DNA from: Alitta virens
Lineage: Eukaryota > Annelida > Polychaeta > Phyllodocida > Nereididae
DNA length: 64,000 bases
Direction of reading: 5' to 3'
NCBI GenBank assembly: GCA_932294295.1
Contig: OW028582.1
Coordinates: 5,265,515 to 5,329,514, forward strand
Position 1 is the first letter of the stretch, and the number at the start of each line of letters is the position of its first letter. The notes beneath the pieces were generated by a model. That model saw only the letters and a list, made by a program, of their open reading frames with translations, had not been told where the DNA came from and did not search any database. A program made the position numbers and the translations under genes. Below, piece by piece: positions 36,964-50,681 of this stretch.

Positions 36964-37668
36964 CTCTGCTATATATCACTATTGGAGCCTGTATCTCGTC
37001 CAGATTCAGCCTTGTCTGGTAGTAAGCGTGTAAGAGGTATAGTACGGCTGCAGGAGTTGGTCTAGTGCGGACAGGTGATCTTGCGCTGACACGCCGCAGC
37101 CCGTTGTGGCGCACCAGATGATGAAATTGACCTGGTTGTGCCAGAACTGCATCGGACTAGAGTTACAAGCTTGTACAACGTTGTCAGAAGTTACGTTAGG
37201 CAGCTGACACTTCTCAGACACATCCGGGTGCCGCGTTTGGATCCATGAAAGTCCAGCCGACTGGACTTGGCTGTGGGGTTAAGTGAGTGGCACTCGTCTG
37301 GAACAACAGTCTCATCTTTGTTCTCGGCCCCGACCCGGATTCAGGTGACATTTCGCTTGGTCGTGGTGTTGATGACTTTGTAGCAGTGAAAGACGTCGCT
37401 GTCGTTGTAGTCTTTTTCACAGTGGTTCGGCCGAGGTTCTGGACCATGGTCTGTCCTGAGGGGGTTGCGTGAAATTCAGGGTGGCTGTGAATTTCATATG
37501 CACAGTGACATCGTGGGCGCCATCATTGGGGGATTTTGTATTTTGGTCGAGCACGCTCGGGTTGTTCGTCACTACAAATGACTGGCGCACACTTTACACA
37601 ACAAGCGGATACCTGAGGAGCATGTATGGGTTGAACTTGCATCCGTATTGACTTGCAGTCATTATTAG
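36964..37668 (+). repeat. Unit 43, class B2, 705 bp
   Basis: All B2 diagnostics present. Confidence 0.93.
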
Positions 37669-38369
37669 CTCTGCTATATATCACTATTGGAGCCTTTATC
37701 TCGTCCAGAATCGGCCTTGTCTGGTAGTACGCGTGTAAGAGGTATAGTACCGCTGCAGGAGTTGGTGTAGTGCAGACAGGTGCTTTTGAGCTGACACGCC
37801 GCAGCCCGTTGTGGCGCACCAGATGACGAAATTGACCTGGTTGTGCCAGAACTGCATCGGACTAGAGTTCCAAGCTTGTACAACATTGTGAGAAGTTACG
37901 TTAGGCAGCTGACACTTCTCAGACACATCCGGGTGCCGCGTTTGGATCCATGAAAGTCCTGCCGACTGGACTTGGCTGTGGGGTTGAGTGAGTGGCACTC
38001 GTCTGGAACAACAGTATCATCTTTGTTCTCGGCCCCGACCCGGATTCAGGTGACATTTTGCTTGGTCGTGGTGTTGATGACTTTGTAGCAGTGAAAGACG
38101 TCGCTGTCGTTGTCGTCTTTTTCAGTGGTTCGGCCGAGGTTCTGGACCATGGTCTGTCCTGTGGGGGTTGCGTGAAATTCAGGGTGGCTGTGAATTTCAG
38201 ATGCACAATGACATCGTGGGCGCCGTCATTGGGGGATTTTAGATTTTGGTCGAGCACGCTCGGGTTGTTCGTCACTACAACTGTCTGACACACTTTACAC
38301 AACAAGGGGATCCCTGAGGAGCCTGGATGGGTTGACCTTGCATCCGTATTGACTTGCAGTCATTATTAG
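37669..38369 (+). repeat. Unit 44, class C with D-type end, 701 bp
   Basis: C start (gtgcttttgag) but gattttagatt and actgtctgacac at the 3' end, where block 4 and 5 C units have ccctcattgggg. Confidence 0.92.
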
Positions 38370-39398
38370 CTCTGCTATATATCACTATTGGAGCCTGTAT
38401 CTCGTCCAGAATTGGCCTTGTCTGGTAGTATGCGTGTAAGAGGTATAGTACCGCTGCAGGAGTTGGTCTAGTGCGGACAGGTGATCTTGCGCTGACACGC
38501 CGCAGCCCGTTGTGGCGCAACAGATGATGAAATTGACCTGGTTGTGCCAGAACTGCATCGGACTAGAGTTCCAAGCTTGTACAACATTGTGAGAAGTTAC
38601 GTTAGGCAGCTGACACTTCTCAGACACATCCGGGTGCTGCGATTGGATCCATGAAAGTCCAGCCGACTGGACTTGGCTGTGGGGTTGAGTGAGTGGCACT
38701 CGTCTGGAACAACAGTCTCATCTCATATTTGTCCAGAATCCGCCTTGTCTGGTAGTACGCGTGTATGAGGTATAGTACCGCTGCAGGAGTTGGTCTAGTG
38801 CGGACAGGTGACCTTGTGCTGACACGCCGCAGCCCGTTGTGGCGCACCAGATGACGAAATTGACCTGGTTGTGCCAGAACTGCATCGGACTAGAGTTCCA
38901 AGCTTGTACAACGTTGTCAGAAGTTACGTTAGGCAGCTGACACTTCTCAGACACATCCGGGTGCCGCGTTTGGATCCATGAAAGTCCAGCCGACTGGACT
39001 TGGCTGTGGGGTTGAGTGAGTGGCACTCGTCTGGAACAACAGTATCATCTTTGTTCTCGGCCCCGACCCGGATTCAGGTGACATTTTGCTTGGTCGTGGT
39101 GTTGATGACTTTGTAGCAGTGAAAGACGTCGCTGTCGTTGTCGTCTTTTTCAGTGGTTCGGCCGAGGTTCTGGACCATGGTCTGTCCTGTGGGGGTTGCG
39201 TGAAATTCAGGGTGGCTGTGAATTTCAGATGCACAATGACATCGTGGGCGCCCTCATTGGGGATTTTGGATTTTGGTCGAGCACGCTCGGGTTGTTCGTC
39301 ACTACAACTGACTGGCGCACACCTTACACAACATGGGGATCCCGGAGGAGCCTGTATGGGTTGACCTTGCATCCGTATTGACTTGCAGTCATTATTAG
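38370..39398 (+). repeat. Unit 45, E/C composite, 1029 bp
   Basis: E start (agaattggcc), junction after 38722, then agtatcatc, ttttgcttgg, no ca and ccctcattgggg as in C. Confidence 0.9.
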
Positions 39399-40402
39399 CT
39401 CCGCTATATATCACTATTGGAGCCTTTATCTCGTCCAGAATCGGCCTTGTCTGGTAGTATGCGTGTAAGAGGTATAGTACCGCTGCAGGAGTTGGTCTAG
39501 TGCAGACAGGTTATCTTGCGTTGACACGCCGCAGCCCGTTGTGGCGCACCAGATGACGAAATTGAACTGGTTGTGCCAGAACTGCATCGGCTAGAGTTTC
39601 AAGCTTGTACAACTTTGTCAGAAGTTACGTTAGGCAGCTGACACTTCTCAGACACATACGGGTGCCGCGTTTGGATCCATGAAAGTCCAGCCGACTCGAC
39701 TTGGCTGTGGGGTTGAGTCAGTGGCACTCGTCTGGAACAACAGTCTCATCTCATATTTGTCCAGAATCCGCCTTGTCTGGTAGTACGCGTGTATGAGGTA
39801 TAGTACCGCTGCAGGAGTTGGTCTAGTGCGGACAGGTGACCTTGTGCTGACACGCCGCAGCCCGTTGTGGCGCACCAGATGACGAAATTGACCTGGTTGT
39901 GCCAGAACTGCATCGGACTAGAGTTCCAAGCTTGTACAACGTTGTCAGAAGTTACGTTAGGCAGCTGACACTTCTCAGACACATCCGGGTGCCGCGTTTG
40001 GATCCATGAAAGTCCAGCCGACTGGACTTGGCTGTGGGGTTGAGTGAGTGGCACTCGTCTGGAACAACAGTCTCATCTTTGTTCCTGGCCCCGACCCGGA
40101 TTCAGGTGACATTTCGCTTTGTCGTGGTGTTGATGACTTTGTAGCAGTGAAAGACGTCGCTGTCGTTGTCGTCTTTTTCACAGTGGTTCGGCCGAGGGTT
40201 GCGTGGAATTCAGGGTGGCTGTGAATTTCAGATGCACAATGACATCGTGGGTGCCGTCATTGGGGGATTTTGGATTTTGGTCGAGCACGCTCGGGTTGTT
40301 CGTCACTACAACTGACTGGCGCACACTTTACGCAACAAGGGGATGCCTGAGGAGCATGTATGGGTTGACCTTGCATCCGTATTGACTTGCAGTCATTATC
40401 AG
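39399..40402 (+). repeat. Unit 46, class F composite, 1004 bp
   Basis: Junction after 39750; closes block 7. Confidence 0.93.
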
Positions 40403-41108
40403 CTCTGCTATATATCACTATTGGAGCCTGTATCTCGTCCAGAATCGGCCTTGTCTGGTAGTATGCGTGTAAGAGGTATAGTACCGCTGCAGGAGTTGGT
40501 CTAGTGCGGACAGGTGATCTTGCGCTGACACGCCGCAGCCCGTTGTGGCGCAACAGATGACAAAATTGACCTGGTTGTGCCAGAACTGCATCGGACTAGA
40601 GTTACAAGCTTGTACAACGTTGTCAGAAGTTACGTTAGGCAGCTGACACTTCTCAGACACATCCGGGTGCCGCGTTTGGATCCATGAAAGTCCAGCCGAC
40701 TGGACTTGGCTGTGGGGTTGAGTGAGTGGCACTCGTCTGGAACAACAGTCTCAACTTTGTTCTCGGCCCCGACCTAGATTCAGGTGACATTTCGCTTGGT
40801 CGTGGTGTTGATGACTTTGTAGCAGTGAAAGACGTCGCTGTCGTTGTCGTCTTTTTCACAGTGGTTCGGCGGAGGTTCTGGACCATGGTCTGTACTGTGG
40901 GGGTTGCGTGAAATTCAGGGTGGCTGTGAATTTCAGATGCACAATGACATCGTGGGCGCCATCATTGGGGGATTTTGGATTTTGGTCGAGCACGCTCGGG
41001 TTGTTCGTCGCTAGAACTGACTGGCGCACACCTTACACAACACGGGGGATCCCTGAGGAGCCTGTATGGGTTGACCTTGCATCCGTATTGACTTGCAGTC
41101 ATTATTAG
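40403..41108 (+). repeat. Unit 47, class A, 706 bp
   Basis: Opens block 8; copy of the 33543 unit at offset 6860. Confidence 0.95.
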
Positions 41109-41813
41109 CTCTGCTATATATCACTATTGGAGCCTGTATCTCGTCCAGATTCAGCCTTGTCTGGTAGTAAGCGTGTAAGAGGTATAGTACCGCTGCAGGA
41201 GTTGGTCTATTGCGGACAGGTGATCTTGCGCTGACAGGCCGCAGCCCGTTGTGGCGCACCAGATGATGAAATTGACCTGGTTGTGCCAGAACTGCATCGG
41301 ACTAGAGTTCCAAGCTTGTACAACGTTGTCAGAAGTTACGTTAGGCAGCTGACACTTCTCAGACACATCCGGGTGCCGCGTTTGGATCCATGAAAGTCCA
41401 GCCGACTGGACTTGGCTGTGGGGTTAAGTGAGTGGCACTCGTCTGGAACAACAGTCTCATCTTTGTTCTCGGCCCCGACCCGGATTCAGGTGACATTTCG
41501 CTTGGTCGTGGTGTTGATGACTTTGTAGCAGTGAAAGACGTCGCTGTCGTTGTCGTCTTTTTCACAGTGGTTCGGCCGAGGTTCTGGACCATGGTCTGTC
41601 CTGAGGGGGTTGCGTGAAATTCAGGGTGGCTGTGAATTTCATATGCACAGTGACATCGTGGGCGCCATCATTGGGGGATTTTGGATTTTGGTCGAGCACG
41701 CTCGGGTTGTTCGTCACTACAAATGACTGGCGCACACTTTACACAACAAGCGGATACCTGAGGAGCATGTATGGGTTGAACTTGCATCCGTATTGACTTG
41801 CAGTCATTATTAG
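41109..41813 (+). repeat. Unit 48, class B, 705 bp
   Basis: Has the common cacagtgac, so it predates or escaped the cacagtaac change of units 36 and 40. Confidence 0.93.
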
Positions 41814-42818
41814 CTCTGCTATATATCACTATTGGAGCCTTTATCTCGTCCAGAATCGGCCTTGTCTGGTAGTACGCGTGTAAGAGGTATAGTACCGCTG
41901 CAGGAGTTGGTCTAGTGCGGACAGGTGATCTTGCGCTGACACGCCGCAGCCCGTTGTGGCGCAACAGATGATGAAATTGACCTGGTTGTGCCAGAACTGC
42001 ATCGGACTAGAGTTCCAAGCTTGTACAACATTGTGAGAAGTTACGTTAGGCAGCTGACACTTCTCAGACACATCCGGGTGCTGCGATTGGATCCATGAAA
42101 GTCCAGCCGACTGGACTTGGCTGTGGGGTTGAGTGAGTGGCACTCGTCTGGAACAACAGTCTCATCTCATATTTGTCCAGAATCCGCCTTGTCTGGTAGT
42201 ACGCGTGTATGAGGTATAGTACCGCTGCAGGAGTTGGTCTAGTGCGGACAGGTGACCTTGTGCTGACACGCCGCAGCCCGTTGTGGCGCACCAGATGACG
42301 AAATTGACCTGGTTGTGCCAGAACTGCATCGGACTAGAGTTCCAAGCTTGTACAACGTTGTCAGAAGTTACGTTAGGCAGCTGACACTTCTCAGACACAT
42401 CCGGGTGCCGCGTTTGGATCCATGAAAGTCCAGCCGACTGGACTTGGCTGTGGGGTTGAGTGAGTGGCACTCGTCTGGAACAAGAGTCTCATCTTTGTTC
42501 TCGGCCCCGACCCGGATTCAGGTGACATTTCGCTTTGTCGTGGTGTTGATGACTTTGTAGCAGTGAAAGACGTCGCTGTCGTTGTCGTCTTTTTCACAGT
42601 GGTTCGGCCGAGGGTTGCGTGGAATTCAGGGTGGCTGTGAATTTCAGATGCACAATGACATCGTGGGCGCCGTCATTGGGGGATTTTGGATTTTGGTCGA
42701 GCACGCTCGGGTTGTTCGTCACTACAACTGACTGGCGCACACCTTACACAACATGGGGATCCCTGAGGAGCCTGTATGGGTTGACCTTGCATCCGTATTG
42801 ACTTGCAGTCATTATTAG
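41814..42818 (+). repeat. Unit 49, class E' composite, 1005 bp
   Basis: Junction after 42166. Confidence 0.92.
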
Positions 42819-43823
42819 CTCCGCTATATATCACTATTGGAGCCTTTATCTCGTCCAGAATCGGCCTTGTCTGGTAGTATGCGTGTAAGAGGTATAGTAC
42901 CACTGCAGGAGTTGGTCTAGTGCAGACAGGTTATCTTGCGTTGACACGCCGCAGCCCGATGTGGCGCACCAGATGACGAAATTGACCTGGTTGTGCCAGA
43001 ACTGCATCGGCTAGAGTTTCAAGCTTGTACAACTTTGTCAGAAGTTACGTTAGGCAGCTGACACTTCTCAGACACATACGGGTGCCGCGTTTGGATCCAT
43101 GAAAGTCCAGCCGACTGGACTTGGCTGTGGGGTTGAGTCAGTGGCACTCGTCTGGAACAACAGTCTCATCTCATATTTGTCCAGAATCCGCCTTGTCTGG
43201 TAGTACGCGTGTATGAGGTATAGTACCGCTGCAGGAGTTGGTCTAGTGCGGACAGGTGACCTTGTGCTGACACGCCGCAGCCCGTTGTGGCGCACCAGAT
43301 GACGAAATTGACCTGGTTGTGCCAGAACTGCATCGGACTAGAGTTCCAAGCTTGTACAACGTTGTCAGAAGTTACGTTAGGCAGCTGACACTTCTCAGAC
43401 ACATCCGGGTGCCGCGTTTGGATCCATGAAAGTCCAGCCGACTGGACTTGGCTGTGGGGTTGAGTGAGTGGCACTCGTCTGGAACAACAGTCTCATCTTT
43501 GTTCCTGGCCCCGACCCGGATTCAGGTGACATTTCGCTTTGTCGTGGTGTTGATGACTTTGTAGCAGTGAAAGACGTCGCTGTCGTTGTCGTCTTTTTCA
43601 CAGTGGTTCGGCCGAGGGTTGCGTGGAATTCAGGGTGGCTGTGAATTTCAGATGCACAATGACATCGTGGGCGCCATCATTGGGGGATTTTGGATTTTGG
43701 TCGAGCACGCTCGGGTTGTTCGTCGCTAGAACTGACTGGCGCACACCTTACACAACACGGGGGATCCCTGAGGAGCCTGTATGGGTTGACCTTGCATCCG
43801 TATTGACTTGCAGTCATTATTAG
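42819..43823 (+). repeat. Unit 50, class F' composite, 1005 bp
   Basis: Junction after 43170; A-type 3' end. Confidence 0.92.
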
Positions 43824-44528
43824 CTCTGCTATATATCACTATTGGAGCCTGTATCTCGTCCAGATTCAGCCTTGTCTGGTAGTAAGCGTGTAAGAGGTAT
43901 AGTACGGCTGCAGGAGTTGGTCTAGTGCGGACAGGTGATCTTGCGCTGACACGCCGCAGCCCGTTGTGGCGCACCAGATGATGAAATTGACCTGGTTGTG
44001 CCAGAACTGCATCGGACTAGAGTTACAAGCTTGTACAACGTTGTCAGAAGTTACGTTAGGCAGCTGACACTTCTCAGACACATCCGGGTGCCGCGTTTGG
44101 ATCCATGAAAGTCCAGCCGACTGGACTTGGCTGTGGGGTTAAGTGAGTGGCACTCGTCTGGAACAACAGTCTCATCTTTGTTCTCGGCCCCGACCCGGAT
44201 TCAGGTGACATTTCGCTTGGTCGTGGTGTTGATGACTTTGTAGCAGTGAAAGACGTCGCTGTCGTTGTAGTCTTTTTCACAGTGGTTCGGCCGAGGTTCT
44301 GGACCATGGTCTGTCCTGAGGGGGTTGCGTGAAATTCAGGGTGGCTGTGAATTTCATATGCACAGTGACATCGTGGGCGCCATCATTGGGGGATTTTGTA
44401 TTTTGGTCGAGCACGCTCGGGTTGTTCGTCACTACAAATGACTGGCGCACACTTTACACAACAAGCGGATACCTGAGGAGCATGTATGGGTTGAACTTGC
44501 ATCCGTATTGACTTGCAGTCATTATTAG
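43824..44528 (+). repeat. Unit 51, class B2, 705 bp
   Basis: Copy of the 36964 unit at offset 6860. Confidence 0.93.
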
Positions 44529-45229
44529 CTCTGCTATATATCACTATTGGAGCCTTTATCTCGTCCAGAATCGGCCTTGTCTGGTAGTACGCGTGTAAGA
44601 GGTATAGTACCGCTGCAGGAGTTGGTGTAGTGCAGACAGGTGCTTTTGAGCTGACACGCCGCAGCCCGTTGTGGCGCACCAGATGACGAAATTGACCTGG
44701 TTGTGCCAGAACTGCATCGGACTAGAGTTCCAAGCTTGTACAACATTGTGAGAAGTTACGTTAGGCAGCTGACACTTCTCAGACACATCCGGGTGCCGCG
44801 TTTGGATCCATGAAAGTCCTGCCGACTGGACTTGGCTGTGGGGTTGAGTGAGTGGCACTCGTCTGGAACAACAGTATCATCTTTGTTCTCGGCCCCGACC
44901 CGGATTCAGGTGACATTTTGCTTGGTCGTGGTGTTGATGACTTTGTAGCAGTGAAAGACGTCGCTGTCGTTGTCGTCTTTTTCAGTGGTTCGGCCGAGGT
45001 TCTGGACCATGGTCTGTCCTGTGGGGGTTGCGTGAAATTCAGGGTGGCTGTGAATTTCAGATGCACAATGACATCGTGGGCGCCGTCATTGGGGGATTTT
45101 AGATTTTGGTCGAGCACGCTCGGGTTGTTCGTCACTACAACTGTCTGACACACTTTACACAACAAGGGGATCCCTGAGGAGCCTGGATGGGTTGACCTTG
45201 CATCCGTATTGACTTGCAGTCATTATTAG
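44529..45229 (+). repeat. Unit 52, class C with D-type end, 701 bp
   Basis: Copy of the 37669 unit at offset 6860. Confidence 0.92.
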
Positions 45230-46233
45230 CTCTGCTATATATCACTATTGGAGCCTGTATCTCGTCCAGAATTGGCCTTGTCTGGTAGTATGCGTGTAAG
45301 AGGTATAGTACCGCTGCAGGAGTTGGTCTAGTGCGGACAAGTGATCTTGCGCTGACACGCCGCAGCCCGTTGTGGCGCAACAGATGATGAAATTGACCTG
45401 GTTGTGCCAGAACTGCATCGGACTAGAGTTCCAAGCTTGTACAACATTGTGAGAAGTTACGTTAGGCAGCTGACACTTCTCAGACACATCCGGGTGCTGC
45501 GATTGGATCCATGAAAGTCCAGCCGACTGGACTTGGCTGTGGGGTTGAGTGAGTGGCACTCGTCTGGAACAACAGTCTCATCTCATATTTGTCCAGAATC
45601 CGCCTTGTCTGGTAGTACGCGTGTATGAGGTATAGTACCGCTGCAGGAGTTGGTCTAGTGCGGACAGGTGACCTTGTGCTGACACGCCGCAGCCCGTTGT
45701 GGCGCACCAGATGACGAAATTGACCTGGTTGTGCCAGAACTGCATCGGACTAGAGTTCCAAGCTTGTACAACGTTGTCAGAAGTTACGTTAGGCAGCTGA
45801 CACTTCTCAGACACATCCGGGTGCCGCGTTTGGATCCATGAAAGTCCAGCCGACTGGACTTGGCTGTGGGGTTGAGTGAGTGGCACTCGTCTGGAACAAC
45901 AGTCTCATCTTTGTTCTCGGCCCCGACCCGGATTCAGGTGACATTTCGCTTTGTCGTGGTGTTGATGACTTTGTAGCAGTGAAAGACGTCGCTGTCGTTG
46001 TCGTCTTTTTCACAGTGGTTCGGCCGAGGGTTGCGTGGAATTCAGGGTGGCTGTGAATTTCAGATGCACAATGACATCGTGGGCGCCCTCATTGGGGATT
46101 TTGGATTTTGGTCGAGCACGCTCGGGTTGTTCGTCACTACAACTGACTGGCGCACACCTAACACAACATGGGGATCCCGGAGGAGCCTGTATGGGTTGAC
46201 CTTGCATCCGCATTGACTTGCAGTCATTATTAG
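45230..46233 (+). repeat. Unit 53, class E composite, 1004 bp
   Basis: Junction after 45582. Private gacaagtg (about 45340), cctaacac and ccgcattg (about 46211). Confidence 0.92.
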
Positions 46234-47236
46234 CTCCGCTATATATCACTATTGGAGCCTTTATCTCGTCCAGAATCGGCCTTGTCTGGTAGTATGCGTG
46301 TAAGAGGTATAGTACCGCTGCAGGAGTTGGTCTAGTGCAGACAGGTTATCTTGCGTTGACACGCCGCAGCCCGTTGTGGCGCACCAGATGACGAAATTGA
46401 ACTGGTTGTGCCAGAACTGCATCGGCTAGAGTTTCAAGCTTGTACAACTTTGTCAGAAGTTACGTTAGGCAGCTGACACTTCTCAGACACATCCGGGTGC
46501 TGCGATTGGATCCATGAAAGTCCAGCCGACTGGACTTGGCTGTGGGGTTGAGTGAGTGGCACTCGTCTGGAACAACAGTCTCATCTCATATTTGTCCAGA
46601 ATCCGCCTTGTCTGGTAGTACGCGTGTATGAGGTATAGTACCGCTGCAGGAGTTGGTCTAGTGCGGACAGGTGACCTTGTGCTGACACGCCGCAGCCCGT
46701 TGTGGCGCACCAGATGACGAAATTGACCTGGTTGTGCCAGAACTGCATCGGACTAGAGTTCCAAGCTTGTACAACGTTGTCAGAAGTTACGTTAGGCAGC
46801 TGACACTTCTCAGACACATCCGGGTGCCGCGTTTGGATCCATGAAAGTCCAGCCGACTGGACTTGGCTGTGGGGTTGAGTGAGTGGCACTCGTCTGGAAC
46901 AACAGTCTCATCTTTGTTCTCGGCCCCGACCCGGATTCAGGTGACATTTCGCTTTGTCGTGGTGTTGATGACTTTGTAGCAGTGAAAGACGTCGCTGTCG
47001 TTGTCGTCTTTTTCACAGTGGTTCGGCCGAGGGTTGCGTGGAATTCAGGGTGGCTGTGAATTTCAGATGCACAATGACATCGTGGGCGCCCTCATTGGGG
47101 ATTTTGGATTTTGGTCGAGCACGCTCGGGTTGTTCGTCACTACAACTGACTGGCGCACACCTAACACAACATGGGGATCCCGGAGGAGCCTGTATGGGTT
47201 GACCTTGCATCCGTATTGACTTGCAGTCATTATTAG
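46234..47236 (+). repeat. Unit 54, F/E hybrid composite, 1003 bp
   Basis: F start through aactttgtc (about 46452), then E from cacatccggg and gtgctgcgattgg (about 46490). Junction after 46585; E-type body with the shared cctaacac. Confidence 0.9.
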
Positions 47237-48240
47237 CTCCGCTATATATCACTATTGGAGCCTTTATCTCGTCCAGAATCGGCCTTGTCTGGTAGTATGC
47301 GTGTAAGAGGTATAGTACCGCTGCAGGAGTTGGTCTAGTGCAGACAGGTTATCTTGCGTTGACACGCCGCAGCCCGTTGTGGCGCACCAGATGACGAAAT
47401 TGAACTGGTTGTGCCAGAACTGCATCGGCTAGAGTTTCAAGCTTGTACAACTTTGTCAGAAGTTACGTTAGGCAGCTGACACTTCTCAGACACATACGGG
47501 TGCCGCGTTTGGATCCATGAAAGTCCAGCCGACTCGACTTGGCTGTGGGGTTGAGTCAGTGGCACTCGTCTGGAACAACAGTCTCATCTCATATTTGTCC
47601 AGAATCCGCCTTGTCTGGTAGTACGCGTGTATGAGGTATAGTACCGCTGCAGGAGTTGGTCTAGTGCGGACAGGTGACCTTGTGCTGACACGCCGCAGCC
47701 CGTTGTGGCGCACCAGATGACGAAATTGACCTGGTTGTGCCAGAACTGCATCGGACTAGAGTTCCAAGCTTGTACAACGTTGTCAGAAGTTACGTTAGGC
47801 AGCTGACACTTCTCAGACACATCCGGGTGCCGCGTTTGGATCCATGAAAGTCCAGCCGACTGGACTTGGCTGTGGGGTTGAGTGAGTGGCACTCGTCTGG
47901 AACAACAGTCTCATCTTTGTTCCTGGCCCCGACCCGGATTCAGGTGACATTTCGCTTTGTCGTGGTGTTGATGACTTTGTAGCAGTGAAAGACGTCGCTG
48001 TCGTTGTCGTCTTTTTCACAGTGGTTCGGCCGAGGGTTGCGTGGAATTCAGGGTGGCTGTGAATTTCAGATGCACAATGACATCGTGGGTGCCGTCATTG
48101 GGGGATTTTGGATTTTGGTCGAGCACGCTCGGGTTGTTCGTCACTACAACTGACTGGCGCACACTTTACGCAACAAGGGGATGCCTGAGGAGCATGTATG
48201 GGTTGACCTTGCATCCGTATTGACTTGCAGTCATTATCAG
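47237..48240 (+). repeat. Unit 55, class F composite, 1004 bp
   Basis: Junction after 47588; closes block 8 with ttatcag. Confidence 0.93.
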
Positions 48241-48946
48241 CTCTGCTATATATCACTATTGGAGCCTGTATCTCGTCCAGAATCGGCCTTGTCTGGTAGT
48301 ATGCGTGTAAGAGGTATAGTACCGCTGCAGGAGTTGGTCTAGTGCGGACAGGTGATCTTGCGCTGACACGCCGCAGCCCGTTGTGGCGCAACAGATGACA
48401 AAATTGACCTGGTTGTGCCAGAACTGCATCGGACTAGAGTTACAAGCTTGTACAACGTTGTCAGAAGTTACGTTAGGCAGCTGACACTTCTCAGACACAT
48501 CCGGGTGCCGCGTTTGGATCCATGAAAGTCCAGCCGACTGGACTTGGCTGTGGGGTTGAGTGAGTGGCACTCGTCTGGAACAACAGTCTCAACTTTGTTC
48601 TCGGCCCCGACCTAGATTCAGGTGACATTTCGCTTGGTCGTGGTGTTGATGACTTTGTAGCAGTGAAAGACGTCGCTGTCGTTGTCGTCTTTTTCACAGT
48701 GGTTCGGCGGAGGTTCTGGACCATGGTCTGTACTGTGGGGGTTGCGTGAAATTCAGGGTGGCTGTGAATTTCAGATGCACAATGACATCGTGGGCGCCAT
48801 CATTGGGGGATTTTGGATTTTGGTCGAGCACGCTCGAGTTGTTCGTCGCTAGAACTGACTGGCGCACACCTTACACAACACGGGGGATCATTGAGGAGCC
48901 TGTATGGGTTGACCTTGCATCCGTATTGACTTGCAGTCATTATTAG
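48241..48946 (+). repeat. Unit 56, class A variant, 706 bp
   Basis: A unit with two private changes, gctcgagttg and ggatcattgagg, in its last 150 bp. Confidence 0.93.
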
Positions 48947-49652
48947 CTCTGCTATATATCACTATTGGAGCCTGTATCTCGTCCAGATTCGGCCTTGTCT
49001 GGTAGTAAGCGTGTAAGAGTTATAGTACCGCTGCAGGAGTTGGTCTAGTGCGGACAGGTGATCTTGCGCTGACACGCCGCAGCCCGTTGTGGCGCACCAG
49101 ATGACGAAATTGACCTGGTTGTGCCAGAACTGCATCGGACTAGAGTTCCAAGCTTGTACAACGTTGTCAGAAGTTACGTTAGGCAGCTGACACTTCTCAG
49201 ACACATCCGGGTGCCGCGTTTGGATCCATGAAAGTCCAGCCGACTGGACTTGGCTGTGGGGTTGAGTGAGTGGCACTCGTCTGGAACAACAGTCTCAACT
49301 TTGTTCTCGGCCCCGACCTAGATTCAGGTGACATTTCGCTTGGTCGTGGTGTTGATGACTTTGTAGCAGTGAAAGACGTCGCTGTCGTTGTCGTCTTTTT
49401 CACAGTGGTTCGGCGGAGGTTCTGGACCATGGTCTGTACTGTGGGGGTTGCGTGAAATTCAGGGTGGCTGTGAATTTCAGATGCACAATGACATCGTGGG
49501 CGCCATCATTGGGGGATTTTGGATTTTGGTCGAGCACGCTCGAGTTGTTCGTCGCTAGAACTGACTGGCGCACACCTTACACAACACGGGGGATCATTGA
49601 GGAGCCTGTATGGGTTGACCTTGCATCCGTATTGACTTGCAGTCATTATTAG
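48947..49652 (+). repeat. Unit 57, D/A' hybrid, 706 bp
   Basis: D start (agattcggcc, agagttatag), then A from ctcaactttg (about 49293), ending with the same two private changes as the previous unit. Confidence 0.92.
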
Positions 49653-50681
49653 CTCTGCTATATATCACTATTGGAGCCTGTATCTCGTCCAGATTCGGCC
49701 TTGTCTGGTAGTAAGCGTGTAAGAGTTATAGTACCGCTGCAGGAGTTGGTCTAGTGCGGACAGGTGATCTTGCGCTGACACGCCGCAGCCCGTTGTGGCG
49801 CACCAGATGACGAAATTGACCTGGTTGTGCCAGAACTGCATCGGACTAGAGTTCCAAGCTTGTACAACGTTGTCAGAAGTTACGTTAGGCAGCTGACACT
49901 TCTCAGACACATCCGGGTGCCGCGTTTGGATCCATGAAAGTCCAGCCGACTGGACTTGGCTGTGGGGTTGAGTGAGTGGCACTCGTCTGGAACAACAGTC
50001 TTATCTCATCTTATGTTCAGAATCCGCCTTGTCTGGTAGTACGCGTGTAAGAGGTATAGTACCGCTGCAGGAGTTGGTCTAGTGCGGACAGGTGACCTTG
50101 TGCTGACACGCCGCAGCCCGTTGTAGCGCACCAGATGACGAAATTGACCTGGTTGTGCCAGAACTGCATCGGACTAGAGTTCCAAGCTTGTACAACGTTG
50201 TCAGAAGTTACGTTAGGCAGCTGACACTTCTCAGACACATCCGGGTGCCGCGTTTGGATCCATGAAAGTCCTGCCGACTGGACTTGGCTGTGGGGTTGAG
50301 TGAGTGGCACTCGTCTGGAACAACAGTATCATCTTTGTTCTCGGCCCCGACCCGGATTCAGGTGACATTTTGCTTGGTCGTGGTGTTGATGACTTTGTAG
50401 CAGTGAAAGACGTCGCTGTCGTTGTCGTCTTTTTCAGTGGTTCGGCCGAGGTTCTGGACCATGGTCTGTCCTGTGGGGGTTGCGTGAAATTCAGGGTGGC
50501 TGTGAATTTCAGATGCACAATGACATCGTGGGCGCCGTCATTGGGGGATTTTAGATTTTGGTCGAGCACGCTCGGGTTGTTCGTCACTACAACTGTCTGA
50601 CACACTTTACACAACAAGGGGATCCCTGAGGAGCCTGGATGGGTTGACCTTGCATCCGTATTGACTTGCAGTCATTATTAG
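49653..50681 (+). repeat. Unit 58, class D composite, 1029 bp
   Basis: Second D in the window; junction cttatctcatcttatg after 50005; same body as the 3846 unit. Confidence 0.92.

Larger units (their letters stand above)
33543..40402 (+). repeat. HOR block 7 (A B E' F' B2 C E/C F), 6860 bp
   Basis: Block 4 order with an additional E/C composite (38370) before F. Its first six units recur at offset 6860 in block 8. Confidence 0.9.
40403..48240 (+). repeat. HOR block 8 (A B E' F' B2 C E F/E F), 7838 bp
   Basis: Like block 7 but closed by E, an F/E hybrid and F. The E and F/E units share a private cctaacac (46158 and 47161 regions), so they are copies of each other at a 1003-bp step. Confidence 0.9.
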
